Of a stretch of 64,000 nt of DNA, positions 27,123-35,549 are shown piece after piece (within the stretch, counting starts at the first letter, position 1; every line of letters starts with the position of its first letter). The notes below the pieces were generated by a model. The model saw only the letters and a list, made by a program, of their open reading frames with translations, ran no database searches and was not told where the DNA came from. The DNA is from an uncultured Methanobrevibacter sp. (GTDB lineage Archaea > Methanobacteriota > Methanobacteria > Methanobacteriales > Methanobacteriaceae). The DNA lies in NCBI GenBank assembly GCA_900318035.1, contig ONJC01000015.1, forward strand, positions 32,187 to 96,186, written 5' to 3'. The translations under genes and the position numbers were made by a program.

Positions 27123-28109
27123 ATGAAGTTTAATGCTGAACATGGCATTCATGTTATGGAATCGTTTGAATTTGAATCTGGACAAATTTTGAAAAATGTC
27201 AATGTTGAATATATTATTTCAGGTTTTCCTAAATATGATGAAGACGGCAATATTATCAATGCAATCATCTATTTCCCTACTTTAAAGGGAGGTCACTCTA
27301 TTTTAGCTAAGTTTCATGATATTATCTATAATAATCAGAAAGATGAATATTTTTTTATTAAAATTACTTCACTTGGAACTCCGGATTCATGTTCTCCATC
27401 TTCAACAGGATTAAAATATGATTTCCCCGCATATTCATTTAGGGATAGGGTTAATTTTAAAAAACAATTTTTGAATGAAAAATTTGGTAATATTAAGAAG
27501 ATATTGGGCCTAATTGGTGAGGGCACCGGTGGATTTGATATTTATACATGGGCTAGTGAATATCCGGATGACATGGAATTCATTATCATTTTAAATTCAA
27601 CTCACAGTAATTACGGGCATCGTTATGTTATGCTTAAGGCTGTAGAGTCAATGATTGATTCTTGTGATGATTTTTATAATGCCAATGAATATAGCGTTTC
27701 GGTGTCAAAACTTATTGTAGCAATTGCGAGAATAATGTTTATGTCAATTTATTCAGAAAAGGTTTTCGATGAGTTGTCCAATGATGAAATAGATGTGCTG
27801 TTGGATGATTATGTTGATGAAATATTATTCATGGACATATATGATTTCAAATCAAAAAATGACTGTCTTTTAATGTATGATGCTTATGATAAGTTACCTG
27901 ATATTAAGGCAAAAGCATTAATCATAGGAATTGAGGATTATTTATCCTTCAACACTAAAAAAGACATTTTACCTTTAAAGGATATTATAAAAGATTCAAG
28001 AATAATTACAGTTGAAGGCGAAGAAAGCTTTTATGAGGAATCTGATTATTCAGAGGTGGGTTCAGAAATAGTTTCATTTTTAAAAGAGTTTAAACCAGAT
28101 GAAGCATAG
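27123..28109 (+). CDS. MetX-like alpha/beta-hydrolase paralogue 2, nucleophile lost
   Basis: A 328-residue alpha/beta-hydrolase-fold protein clearly related to MetX (homoserine/serine O-acyltransferase). The family N-terminal pattern is kept: FEFESGQILKNVNVEYIISG, then SLGTPDSCSPSSTGL and FGNIKKILGLIG. The nucleophile elbow, GxSxGG in active members and GNSMGG in copy 1, is GEGTGG here (Gly at residue 134), so the catalytic Ser is missing. The C-terminal His expected near TVEGEESFYEE is also absent. An AGGTGA site lies just before the ATG at 27123, which fixes the start. The intact frame with a lost active site suggests a binding or regulatory role. Confidence 0.8.
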   Translation: MKFNAEHGIHVMESFEFESGQILKNVNVEYIISGFPKYDEDGNIINAIIYFPTLKGGHSILAKFHDIIYNNQKDEYFFIKITSLGTPDSCSPSSTGLKYDFPAYSFRDRVNFKKQFLNEKFGNIKKILGLIGEGTGGFDIYTWASEYPDDMEFIIILNSTHSNYGHRYVMLKAVESMIDSCDDFYNANEYSVSVSKLIVAIARIMFMSIYSEKVFDELSNDEIDVLLDDYVDEILFMDIYDFKSKNDCLLMYDAYDKLPDIKAKALIIGIEDYLSFNTKKDILPLKDIIKDSRIITVEGEESFYEESDYSEVGSEIVSFLKEFKPDEA

Positions 28110-28234
28110 TTTATTTATTATTGTCTGATGCAATTTTCTCATGATTTTTCATATAAGGGGTTATTCATGAGTTAAATTTTGTTAATCTTTGTTTTTTTGA
28201 TTATAAAAGGATATCTGATAATGGGGGCATTTTT

Positions 28235-29233
28235 TTGGAGTTTGATGAGTCATTTTTAGGGTATGGCAGATATACTTTTGAAAGATTCGAATTTGAAAAC
28301 GGTGAACATTTAGATGACGTGGATGTGGAATATTTCATTTCAGGCACACCAAAATATGATGATGAAGGCAATATAATTAATGCGATTGTTTTTTTCCACT
28401 CATATATGGGAACCTGTTATTCGATTAATGAACTGTATAATATGACTGCTCAATGCGGTCCTTTTAATAAAGAGGAATATCTTCTCATATCCATAACTGC
28501 TTTAGGTGTTCCGGAATCATGCTCTCCATCAAAAACAGGTTTGAACCATCATTTTCCAAAATATTCCGCTTTGGATTGTGTAAATTTTCAAAGACAATTC
28601 CTGAAAGAGTTTTTGGGTATTGAACATGTTTTTGGAGTTACGGGTAGAGGATTGGGAGGATATGAAGTTTATACATGGGCCTGCGAATATCCTGATGAGA
28701 TGGATTTTATTATCGTTTCTGACAGTTGCTATAAGACTGGAGGTTATAGGTATGCAATTTCAAAAGTTGTGGGAAGCATCATTGACTCTTCCGATGCGTT
28801 CTATTCTGACACTTATGATTCTTCTTTATCCCAATCAATGGTTTCCATTAATAAATTGGTTTACTCAAATTTCTTTTCCAGAAAGGTTTTTTATGAAATG
28901 ACTAATGATGAAATCGATGTTTTAATGGATGATTTTGTGGAAGAAGGTTTATTCATAGACATTTATGATTTGAAATTCAGAAACGATTTTGTTTTAGAAT
29001 ATGATGTTGAAGATAAGCTAAAAAATATAAATGTCCCGACATTGATTTTAGCCAATGATAATGATATCTATTATTATCATGAGTTTGATACTCTTCCTTT
29101 AAATGATTTGATTGAAAACTCTGAGATTGTTTTATATAAAACCCCTGAAAATCCTGAGGCGTATTGGGACGTTGAGTTTTTCGGTGAAACCTTTGATAAT
29201 TTTTTAAAAAAAGTGAAAAAAAATAAAAGCTAG
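28235..29233 (+). CDS. MetX-like alpha/beta-hydrolase paralogue 3, nucleophile lost
   Basis: A 332-residue paralogue of the two preceding genes, sharing FEFENGEHLDDVDVEYFISGTPKYDDEGN, TALGVPESCSPSKTGL and EVYTWACEYPDEMDF. The elbow is GRGLGG, with Gly139 in place of the nucleophile Ser, and no His follows in the C-terminal TPENPEAYWD region. It therefore should not work as an acyltransferase. The start is a TTG at 28235, preceded by GGGGG with an 8-base spacing and aligned with the ATG of copy 1; no ATG in frame fits. It is convergent with nadA across a hairpin. Confidence 0.8.
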   Translation: MEFDESFLGYGRYTFERFEFENGEHLDDVDVEYFISGTPKYDDEGNIINAIVFFHSYMGTCYSINELYNMTAQCGPFNKEEYLLISITALGVPESCSPSKTGLNHHFPKYSALDCVNFQRQFLKEFLGIEHVFGVTGRGLGGYEVYTWACEYPDEMDFIIVSDSCYKTGGYRYAISKVVGSIIDSSDAFYSDTYDSSLSQSMVSINKLVYSNFFSRKVFYEMTNDEIDVLMDDFVEEGLFIDIYDLKFRNDFVLEYDVEDKLKNINVPTLILANDNDIYYYHEFDTLPLNDLIENSEIVLYKTPENPEAYWDVEFFGETFDNFLKKVKKNKS

Positions 29234-29244
29234 TTAAACTAGCT
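29228..29244. terminator. Bidirectional terminator between MetX-like copy 3 and nadA
   Basis: Palindrome AGCTAGTT-A-AACTAGCT covering the stop codons of both convergent genes. On the minus strand it is followed by TTTTATTTTTTTTC, a good oligo-T tail for nadA; on the plus strand only a short ATTTT follows. Confidence 0.55.
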
Positions 29245-30160
29245 ATTTTGATGCATTAAGCATATGTTCAACTGCTTTTCTGGATTTATCTGCAACTTCT
29301 TTAGGTAAAATCACTTCAGGAGCCTCATTAACAAGTGCATCCCTTATTTTTTCCAATGTATGAAGTTTCATTGTTTCACAAATAGCTCCTTCAAGCAGAG
29401 GATATAATTTTTTTCCAGGAACTTCGGAGTTGATTCTTGTAATCATGTCTATTTCGGTTCCTATTACAAATTCTTCCTTGTCGCTTTGGGCGATGTATCT
29501 TAACATTCCTCCGGTGGACATTACTTTATCGCAGGCATTCTGAACTTTCATGTCACATTCAGGGTGGCAGATGATTTCTGCATTAGGATACTGCTCCCTT
29601 TTAAGTTCTACATCTTCAATGTGGAATAATCTGTGAACATAGCAGTGGCCGTCTTTAGGGACATGGATGATTTCTTTGTCTAATTTGTCTGCCACATGGT
29701 TTCCCAGGTTTTTATCAGGTCCGAACAGAATTTTGTCATGAGGTAAACTTTCGGTAACTTTCACGGCATTGGCTGATGTACATAATGTGTCTGCATGCTG
29801 TTTGGCTTCGGCAATACTGTTGACATAAAGAATTACGCCTGCATCAGGGTGTTCTTTTTTAGCTTCCAGGAGAACATCTTCGGGTAGCATATGTGCCATC
29901 GGACATTCGGCCTCCAGTGTTGGTATTACAATTTTTTTATCCGGATTTAGGATATATGCAGTTTCTGCCATGAAATCAACACCACAGAATACAACCAAAT
30001 CCTTATCATCAATTTCTGATGCTTTAATACACAATTCTAAAGAATCTCCAAGAAAATCAGCTATTTCCTGCACTTCTTTTGGCTGATAGTTATGCGCCAG
30101 TATTATTGCATTTTTTTCTTCTTTTATCTTTAAAATTTCTTCTTGTATTGTGCTACTCAT
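29243..30160 (-). CDS. nadA: Quinolinate synthase NadA
   Basis: Condenses iminoaspartate with dihydroxyacetone phosphate to quinolinate in NAD synthesis, using a [4Fe-4S] cluster. 305 residues. The cluster cysteines expected from other archaeal NadA proteins fall at C86 (LEAECPMAH), C173 (DGHCYVH) and C261 (EGAICETM). Substrate motifs LAHNYQPKEVQ, TSANAV and CHPEC are present. Start ATG overlaps the MscS stop (ATGA), so it is the third gene of an operon with RNase Z and MscS. It works with nadC (next locus) and nadX (61.9 kb). Confidence 0.96.
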   Translation of the reverse strand: MSSTIQEEILKIKEEKNAIILAHNYQPKEVQEIADFLGDSLELCIKASEIDDKDLVVFCGVDFMAETAYILNPDKKIVIPTLEAECPMAHMLPEDVLLEAKKEHPDAGVILYVNSIAEAKQHADTLCTSANAVKVTESLPHDKILFGPDKNLGNHVADKLDKEIIHVPKDGHCYVHRLFHIEDVELKREQYPNAEIICHPECDMKVQNACDKVMSTGGMLRYIAQSDKEEFVIGTEIDMITRINSEVPGKKLYPLLEGAICETMKLHTLEKIRDALVNEAPEVILPKEVADKSRKAVEHMLNASK

Positions 30161-30939
30161 TTTTTTTCACCAACCGTACGTATATATTTTCTAATATCGT
30201 TAACAATTATTAATTTATATTTGTCTCTAGCATTTATTATTAATTGCCATCTGTTTTCACTGTCAACATCTTTTACCCAAAATGATACTTTAACTTCAAC
30301 TTCCCAAAAGTCGGTTTTATTTGCAAAAACCAATGGTCTGTGAGTGTTGTCTATTGCATCATAGGTTACAATTTTCTTAGTAATGTATTCTTCAAAGTCC
30401 ACCACGTCAACGTATAAAGGCAACCCTATACAAACATCAACCCGGCGCAGTTCGTCAGGTTTAAATTCATAATATGGATTATTTGTTATTGTGGAGTTTG
30501 GAATATGATCCCTTACTCCTAAATTATCGACGATAACTGTTGATCTGAATGCAATACTCTCGACAGTTCCTTTTTTACCATCAATTTCAATGGTATCTCC
30601 AACTTTAATGCTTTTTCCAAGTATTAATATGATTCCTGAAAATAGATTGGAAATTATGTCTTTGGCTGCAAAACTCACAGCGATACCTACAATACCTAAA
30701 CTCAACAATGTTCCTGCAAGGTTTACTCCAAAGAACTGCAAAATATACATTAATGCAACAAAATATATGCTGTAAGTTATAATGTCTTTTATTAGAATTG
30801 TGGCAGTCATATCTCGGTCATAGGTTTCCCTTTTTTTCATTAAACGGGAAAAAATTTTTGTTATGACTGTAGTTGAAATAATAATAATTATTATGCCGAT
30901 TAGAATATGTAAGTCTTTAATTATTACTGTAAAGTCCAT
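30157..30939 (-). CDS. Small-conductance mechanosensitive channel (MscS family)
   Basis: A 260-residue MscS-type channel. Two membrane segments (HILIGIIIIIISTTVITKIF, DIITYSIYFVALMYILQFFGV) precede the pore helix TM3 (LLSLGIVGIAVSFAAKDIISNLFSGIIL), with the typical small-residue packing and AKD/ISN turn. The beta domain follows (IKVGDTIEIDGKKGTVESIAFRSTVI, IPNSTITNNP). Opens under membrane tension to release solutes. The ATG at 30939 is four bases after the RNase Z stop; a TTG six codons upstream would overlap that gene and seems less likely. Its stop overlaps the nadA start. Confidence 0.92.
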   Translation of the reverse strand: MDFTVIIKDLHILIGIIIIIISTTVITKIFSRLMKKRETYDRDMTATILIKDIITYSIYFVALMYILQFFGVNLAGTLLSLGIVGIAVSFAAKDIISNLFSGIILILGKSIKVGDTIEIDGKKGTVESIAFRSTVIVDNLGVRDHIPNSTITNNPYYEFKPDELRRVDVCIGLPLYVDVVDFEEYITKKIVTYDAIDNTHRPLVFANKTDFWEVEVKVSFWVKDVDSENRWQLIINARDKYKLIIVNDIRKYIRTVGEKK

Positions 30940-30943
30940 GGTA

Positions 30944-31846
30944 TCATCTAAGTTCAATTTCCATTAAATCGTAAGCGATTTCAGTTTTTTCAAAAATTTC
31001 TCGTGCTTCATTCAATAGGATTTCAGAAAATTTCCCGTTATATCGTGTGCTGATGTGTGTTAGTACTAATTCTTTACACTTTGATTGCTTTGCAACATAT
31101 GCTGCATCGGCTGCTGTTGAATGTCCATGTTCTTCTGCATTCTCTTCATCCTGACATGTAAATGTTGATTCATGAATCAGGAGTGTGCTGTCTTTTGCAA
31201 AATTAATCATTTCCTCACAGGGTCTGGTGTCTCCGGAATATGTGATTTTAATTCCTTTTCTAGGTTCACCGAGAACCTGTTCGGGCTTTATGATTTTCCC
31301 GTCAATTTCAACTTCTTCTCCGTTGTGCAATTTGCCGAAAAGAGGGCCTACGGGGACTCCCAATTCAATGGCTTTTTCCCTTAAAAACCTTGGCTTTTTC
31401 TTTTCTTCAATTGAATATGCAAGAGCAGGAACATTATGTCTGACGGATTGGCATTTGATAATGTATTCTTCAGTCTCTTTAATGATTCCTGATTCTATTT
31501 CAACGAATTCAAGAGGGTATTCATATTTGCAATAACCGAAGTTTAATATTGCATTTCTGACTTTATGCAATCCTTTGGGACCGTATATTGTTAATTTTTC
31601 TGTTCTTCCATGCAGTCCAAGGGATTGTATGAGTCCCGGAAGGCCTAAAATATGGTCTCCGTGAAAATGTGTGATAAATATTTCGGATATTTTCATGGGG
31701 CTTACTTTTGTGTGGAGCATTTGTCTTTGAGTTCCTTCTCCGCAATCAAACAGCATCACTTTTCCGAATGCCTTAACGGCAATTGAAACTTGATTTCTCT
31801 CTTTTGAGTGAACTGCTGAAGAGGTTCCTAAAAATATTATTTCCAT
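30944..31846 (-). CDS. rnz: Ribonuclease Z
   Basis: tRNA 3'-end processing endonuclease of the metallo-beta-lactamase fold, about 300 residues (short form). The zinc motif is THFHGDHILGLPGL (H60, H62, D64, H65). Further ligands are in CQSVRHNVPALAY, YSGDTRPCEE and HGHSTAADAA. The ATG at 31846 gives MEIIFLGTSSAVHSKERN, the conserved family start, with an AAGTGA site upstream. First gene of the operon rnz, MscS, nadA, divergent from nadC. Confidence 0.95.
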   Translation of the reverse strand: MEIIFLGTSSAVHSKERNQVSIAVKAFGKVMLFDCGEGTQRQMLHTKVSPMKISEIFITHFHGDHILGLPGLIQSLGLHGRTEKLTIYGPKGLHKVRNAILNFGYCKYEYPLEFVEIESGIIKETEEYIIKCQSVRHNVPALAYSIEEKKKPRFLREKAIELGVPVGPLFGKLHNGEEVEIDGKIIKPEQVLGEPRKGIKITYSGDTRPCEEMINFAKDSTLLIHESTFTCQDEENAEEHGHSTAADAAYVAKQSKCKELVLTHISTRYNGKFSEILLNEAREIFEKTEIAYDLMEIELR

Positions 31847-31914
31847 ATAAATCACTTAAATTATATTATAGATTAGATATATATTTTAAATAATATTAAA
31901 GTTTAGGTGATTTT

Positions 31915-32736
31915 TTGGATAAAATTATTGAATACATGTTGGCTGAGGATGAGGGATTTGGTGATATTACTTCAAATGCTGTTGTTGAAAAAGATTTGGT
32001 AATATCTGCTCAGATAGTTTCAAAGGATGAAGGAATTTTGGCCGGAATGGATGTAATCAGAGGAGTATTTGAAGAATATGGTGTTAAAGTCAATTTCTGG
32101 CTGAAGGATGGTTCATCAATATCTAAAAATGATTTGCTGATGTCAGTTGTGGGGGATGCAAGAACTATTCTGCTTTTGGAGAGGACAGTCTTGAATTTAT
32201 CCATGAGGATGAGTGGGGTAGCCAGTGCCGCCAGTCATTATGTTAATCTTGTCAAGGATTATGATGTGAGGGTTGCCGGAACACGCAAGACTTCACCTGC
32301 AATTGCCAAATTTGATAAATATGCGCTTCAGGTTGGAGGTGCGGACACTCACCGCTTCAGTTTGGATGACATGGTTCTAATTAAGGACAATCACATTGCT
32401 ACATGTGAAAGTCCGTTGGATGCTTTGTTAAAAGCTAAAAAGAATACTAGTTTTTCTAAAAAGATAGAAATTGAAGTGGAAACTATCGACGATGCAATAG
32501 AGTGTGTAAAAAATGGGGCGGATATTGTAATGCTTGATAACATGAATCCAAATGAGGTCGGTGATGTTATTGACCGGTTAAATGAGTTAAATATTCGTCA
32601 AAATTCATTAATCGAAGTGTCTGGAGGCATTACTGATGATACTATTGCAGATTATGCCAAGCTGGGTGTGGATATCATCTCAATAGGTGCTCTGACACAT
32701 TCTTCAAGAAGTCTTAACTTCAGCATGAGGTTTTAA
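31915..32736 (+). CDS. nadC: Nicotinate-nucleotide pyrophosphorylase (quinolinate PRTase)
   Basis: Converts quinolinate and PRPP to nicotinate mononucleotide. 273 residues. Signature parts: LAEDEGFGDITSNAVV at the N-terminus, RTVLNLSMRMSGVASAA, GTRKTSPAIAKFDKYALQVGG, HRFSLDDMVLIKDNH, and the C-terminal VSGGITDDTI and GVDIISIGALTHS. The start is a TTG at 31915 with an AGGTGA site five to nine bases upstream; there is no suitable ATG before the conserved region. Divergent from the rnz-nadA operon, so nadA and nadC may share the 68-bp control region, although nadA is third in its operon. Confidence 0.95.
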   Translation: MDKIIEYMLAEDEGFGDITSNAVVEKDLVISAQIVSKDEGILAGMDVIRGVFEEYGVKVNFWLKDGSSISKNDLLMSVVGDARTILLLERTVLNLSMRMSGVASAASHYVNLVKDYDVRVAGTRKTSPAIAKFDKYALQVGGADTHRFSLDDMVLIKDNHIATCESPLDALLKAKKNTSFSKKIEIEVETIDDAIECVKNGADIVMLDNMNPNEVGDVIDRLNELNIRQNSLIEVSGGITDDTIADYAKLGVDIISIGALTHSSRSLNFSMRF

Positions 32737-32739
32737 GAA

Positions 32740-34257
32740 TTATAATCTTAATTTTAAAACTTCTTTCAGCTCTTCGTTGGTCATTTCAGTCAGAAATGTT
32801 TCATCGCTTACGATGGATTTGCTTGCCAGATCTGTCTTATGTTTGCTTATGGCATCAATTGTTTCTTCAAGGGTTCCCTTTGTAATGAATCGGTATACCA
32901 TGACATCGTTTTCCTGACCTATTCTGTGCACCCTGTCTGTGGCCTGATTTTCAACTGCAGGGTTCCACCATAAGTCATAATGGATGACATTTTGTGCGGC
33001 GGTCAGATTCAAACCTGTTCCTCCAGTTTTAAGTGTCGCAACCAGGATTTTATAGTTTTCATCCTCCTGGAATGTATCAATTACATTTGCCTTTTCAATC
33101 CTTGTCTGTGAGCCGTGCAGGAACAGTACCTCTTGTTTGAACTTTTTGGAAATCAATTCTTGAATGAGCTTGCCCATTTCAACATATTGGGTAAAAATCA
33201 GAACCTTTTCATTGGCATCTAAGATATTGGACAGTATATCAACTAAAAGCTCCATTTTTCCGGATTCTGATATTTTTGGATTTTTAATGTCTAAAAACTG
33301 TGCGGGATGGTTGCAGGTCTGTTTCAGTGCAGTTAATATTTTAAGAATTATTCCTTTTCTCTGGATTCCCTTTGAATTTTCAATATCAAAGAATATTTCA
33401 TCTAAAATCGCATTATATAGTTTTATCTGCTTTTTGGATAATGTACAATAGATGTCATTGATGAATTTCTCCGGCAGTTCCTTTTTGATGTCATCATCGG
33501 TTTTCAAACGCCTTAAAACGAATGGTTTAGCTATTGTTCTCAAATCATCTAAGGTCTCTTCATCTTCCAGTTTTTCTATTGGCATAACATACTGCCTTTT
33601 AAAATCATCTTTTGTTGACAGATATCCTTTATTTGTAAAATCAAATATTGACCAGTAATCCATAAGTTTGTTTTCGATTGGAGTTCCGGTCAATGCAACT
33701 TTTGACCTTGCATCAACGCTTTTGATGGCTTTTGTCTGTTCGGTATTTGGATTTTTAATATTTTGGGCTTCATCTATGATGCATAAAAACCATCTTTGGT
33801 CAACAAACATGTCCAAATCAAGTCTGACAACGCCGTAGGAGGTCAGTATGATGTCGTATGTCTCAAGTGGAAATGTTCTGTTGGATCCGTGGTAAATGAA
33901 ATATGTCAAATCTGGAGTGAATTTTTTAATTTCATTTTCCCAATTGGATATTAGTGTTGGCGGAACGATTATCAAAGCTGTTTTGTCTTCCAGGAGATTA
34001 TTTTCCTTATAATAAAGGATTGCAGATAAAATCTGTATTGTCTTTCCAAGACCCATGTCGTCAGCCAGTATGCTTCCGAATCCATATCTGATGTTTTGAA
34101 CCAGCCATGAATACCCAATTTTTTGATAGGGCCTCAAATCCCCTGTCAGGGTATGTGGGACATCATAAATTTTATTTTCCCTGATTAATTTTTTAAATTT
34201 GGCAAAATCCTTTGCATTCAAATGTTTTTTAACTGAATCTTCTAGTTGGTTGGCCAT
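32740..34257 (-). CDS. SNF2-family helicase, core only
   Basis: A SWI2/SNF2 ATPase of 505 residues. Motifs: LRPYQKIGYSWL, Walker A ADDMGLGKTIQ, DEAQNIKN (DEAQ box), ALTGTPIENK, and in the second lobe VLIFTQYVEMGKL, LKTGGTGLNLTAAQNVIHYDLWWNP and DRVHRIGQ. Many archaeal and bacterial SNF2 proteins have several hundred extra N-terminal residues; here the protein starts only about 40 residues before the helicase core. Convergent with nadC by a 3-bp gap and divergent from carA. Probably a DNA translocase acting on protein-DNA complexes or transcription, but no partner is evident. Confidence 0.9.
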   Translation of the reverse strand: MANQLEDSVKKHLNAKDFAKFKKLIRENKIYDVPHTLTGDLRPYQKIGYSWLVQNIRYGFGSILADDMGLGKTIQILSAILYYKENNLLEDKTALIIVPPTLISNWENEIKKFTPDLTYFIYHGSNRTFPLETYDIILTSYGVVRLDLDMFVDQRWFLCIIDEAQNIKNPNTEQTKAIKSVDARSKVALTGTPIENKLMDYWSIFDFTNKGYLSTKDDFKRQYVMPIEKLEDEETLDDLRTIAKPFVLRRLKTDDDIKKELPEKFINDIYCTLSKKQIKLYNAILDEIFFDIENSKGIQRKGIILKILTALKQTCNHPAQFLDIKNPKISESGKMELLVDILSNILDANEKVLIFTQYVEMGKLIQELISKKFKQEVLFLHGSQTRIEKANVIDTFQEDENYKILVATLKTGGTGLNLTAAQNVIHYDLWWNPAVENQATDRVHRIGQENDVMVYRFITKGTLEETIDAISKHKTDLASKSIVSDETFLTEMTNEELKEVLKLRL

Positions 34258-34394
34258 TTTATATTCTCTTCTGATTTGATGAGTGATATTCTGTTGTTAA
34301 TCGAATATTAATTTATGTTTCTCATTAAAATATGAAGATTTTTTTCCGTTGATTTTGAATATTTGTCTGAAAAACAATAATTTAATAATATAGT

Positions 34395-34410
34395 AAAATG
34401 ATATATATTA
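34395..34410 (+). promoter_or_regulatory. carAB promoter (BRE/TATA-like)
   Basis: AAAATGATATATATTA about 37-52 bases before the carA ATG fits BRE plus TATA box, giving a leader of some 15-25 bases. A GGTGAT site lies directly before the ATG. Confidence 0.5.
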
Positions 34411-34446
34411 AAGATAGAGATTATATTTTTTTATAATGGTGATTTA

Positions 34447-35529
34447 ATGGTTAAAATAGCTAAATTGGCTTTGGAAGATGGAACAATTTTAAAAGGAGAA
34501 GCTTTCGGTTATGAAACCACCAAATTGGGAGAACTTGTTTTCTCTACTGGTATGGGTGGTTATACTGAATCTTTAACCGACCCGTCTTTTAAAGGAGAAA
34601 TCTTAATGTCTACTTATCCTTTGGAAGGAAATCATGGGGTAAGTGAGAAGTGGTATCAATCTGATAAAATTCAGGTTGAAGGATTTGTTTGTCGTGAAGT
34701 TTGTCGTGAAGTATCCAACTTCGGACCTCAAAAAACTTTGGATGAGTTTTTAAAGGAATTTGAAACTCCTGGAATCAGCGGAATTGACACCAGGGATTTA
34801 ACATTAAAAATTCGTGAAAGAGGTTCACTAAAAGCAGCAATCACAACAGAAGACATTGATGACGATAAATTGTTGGAAATGGCAAAATCACAACCAAGCA
34901 TTGAAGATAGGGATGTTGTACCTTTAGTTTCAACAAAGGAGATTAAAATATTCAATGAAGATGCCGACAAGAAAGTTGCATTGATTGATTGTGGTGTTAA
35001 AAAGAATATCATTAACTCATTTTTGGAAAGGGATATTGGTGTTGTATTATTCCCTTATGATACTGATTATAAAACTGTCTTGGATTACTCTCCAAACGGG
35101 CTGATGATTACTTCAGGACCTGGAAACCCTGACAGGGTAACTGAGACAATCGAAACCATGAAAAAACTCTCCAGCAGATTGCCTATTTTCGGAATTTGTA
35201 TGGGACAACAATTGATTGCTAAGTCTTTCGGAGCAAGGTCTTATAAAATGAAATTTGGCCACCGTGGTGAAAACCAGCCGGTCAAGGATTTAAAAACCGG
35301 AAAAGTATTTATCACATCTCAAAACCATGGTTTCACAATTGATAAGGAATCTTTAAAAGAAACAGACTTAGAATTAGCTCAAATTAACTTAAATGATGGA
35401 ACTCCAGAAGGAATTTCCCACAAGGAATTACCTTTAAAATGTATACAGTACCACCCTGAAGCAGGCCCTGGTCCAAACGATACAAAAAGCATTTTTGATG
35501 AGTTTAATCAGATGATGGAAGATTATTAA
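34447..35529 (+). CDS. carA: Carbamoyl-phosphate synthase small subunit
   Basis: Glutaminase subunit, providing ammonia from glutamine to CarB. 360 residues. N-terminal domain: [29 protein letters not shown]. The class I amidotransferase triad is visible: Cys in FGICMGQQ, His and Glu in [10 protein letters not shown]. The oxyanion strand TSGPGNPD is present. A short repeat within the N-domain, CREVCREV, is encoded by a near-perfect 12-bp duplication (GTCGTGAAGTTT/GTCGTGAAGTAT). Twenty bases before carB, same operon. Confidence 0.96.
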   Translation: MVKIAKLALEDGTILKGEAFGYETTKLGELVFSTGMGGYTESLTDPSFKGEILMSTYPLEGNHGVSEKWYQSDKIQVEGFVCREVCREVSNFGPQKTLDEFLKEFETPGISGIDTRDLTLKIRERGSLKAAITTEDIDDDKLLEMAKSQPSIEDRDVVPLVSTKEIKIFNEDADKKVALIDCGVKKNIINSFLERDIGVVLFPYDTDYKTVLDYSPNGLMITSGPGNPDRVTETIETMKKLSSRLPIFGICMGQQLIAKSFGARSYKMKFGHRGENQPVKDLKTGKVFITSQNHGFTIDKESLKETDLELAQINLNDGTPEGISHKELPLKCIQYHPEAGPGPNDTKSIFDEFNQMMEDY

Positions 35530-35549
35530 AAAATTAATGAGGATTATAT

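Noticed and set aside
32733..32752. TTAAGA/TCTTAA inverted repeat between nadC and the SNF2 gene as a terminator
   Set aside because: Only a 6-bp A/T-rich stem; too weak to call in DNA of this composition.
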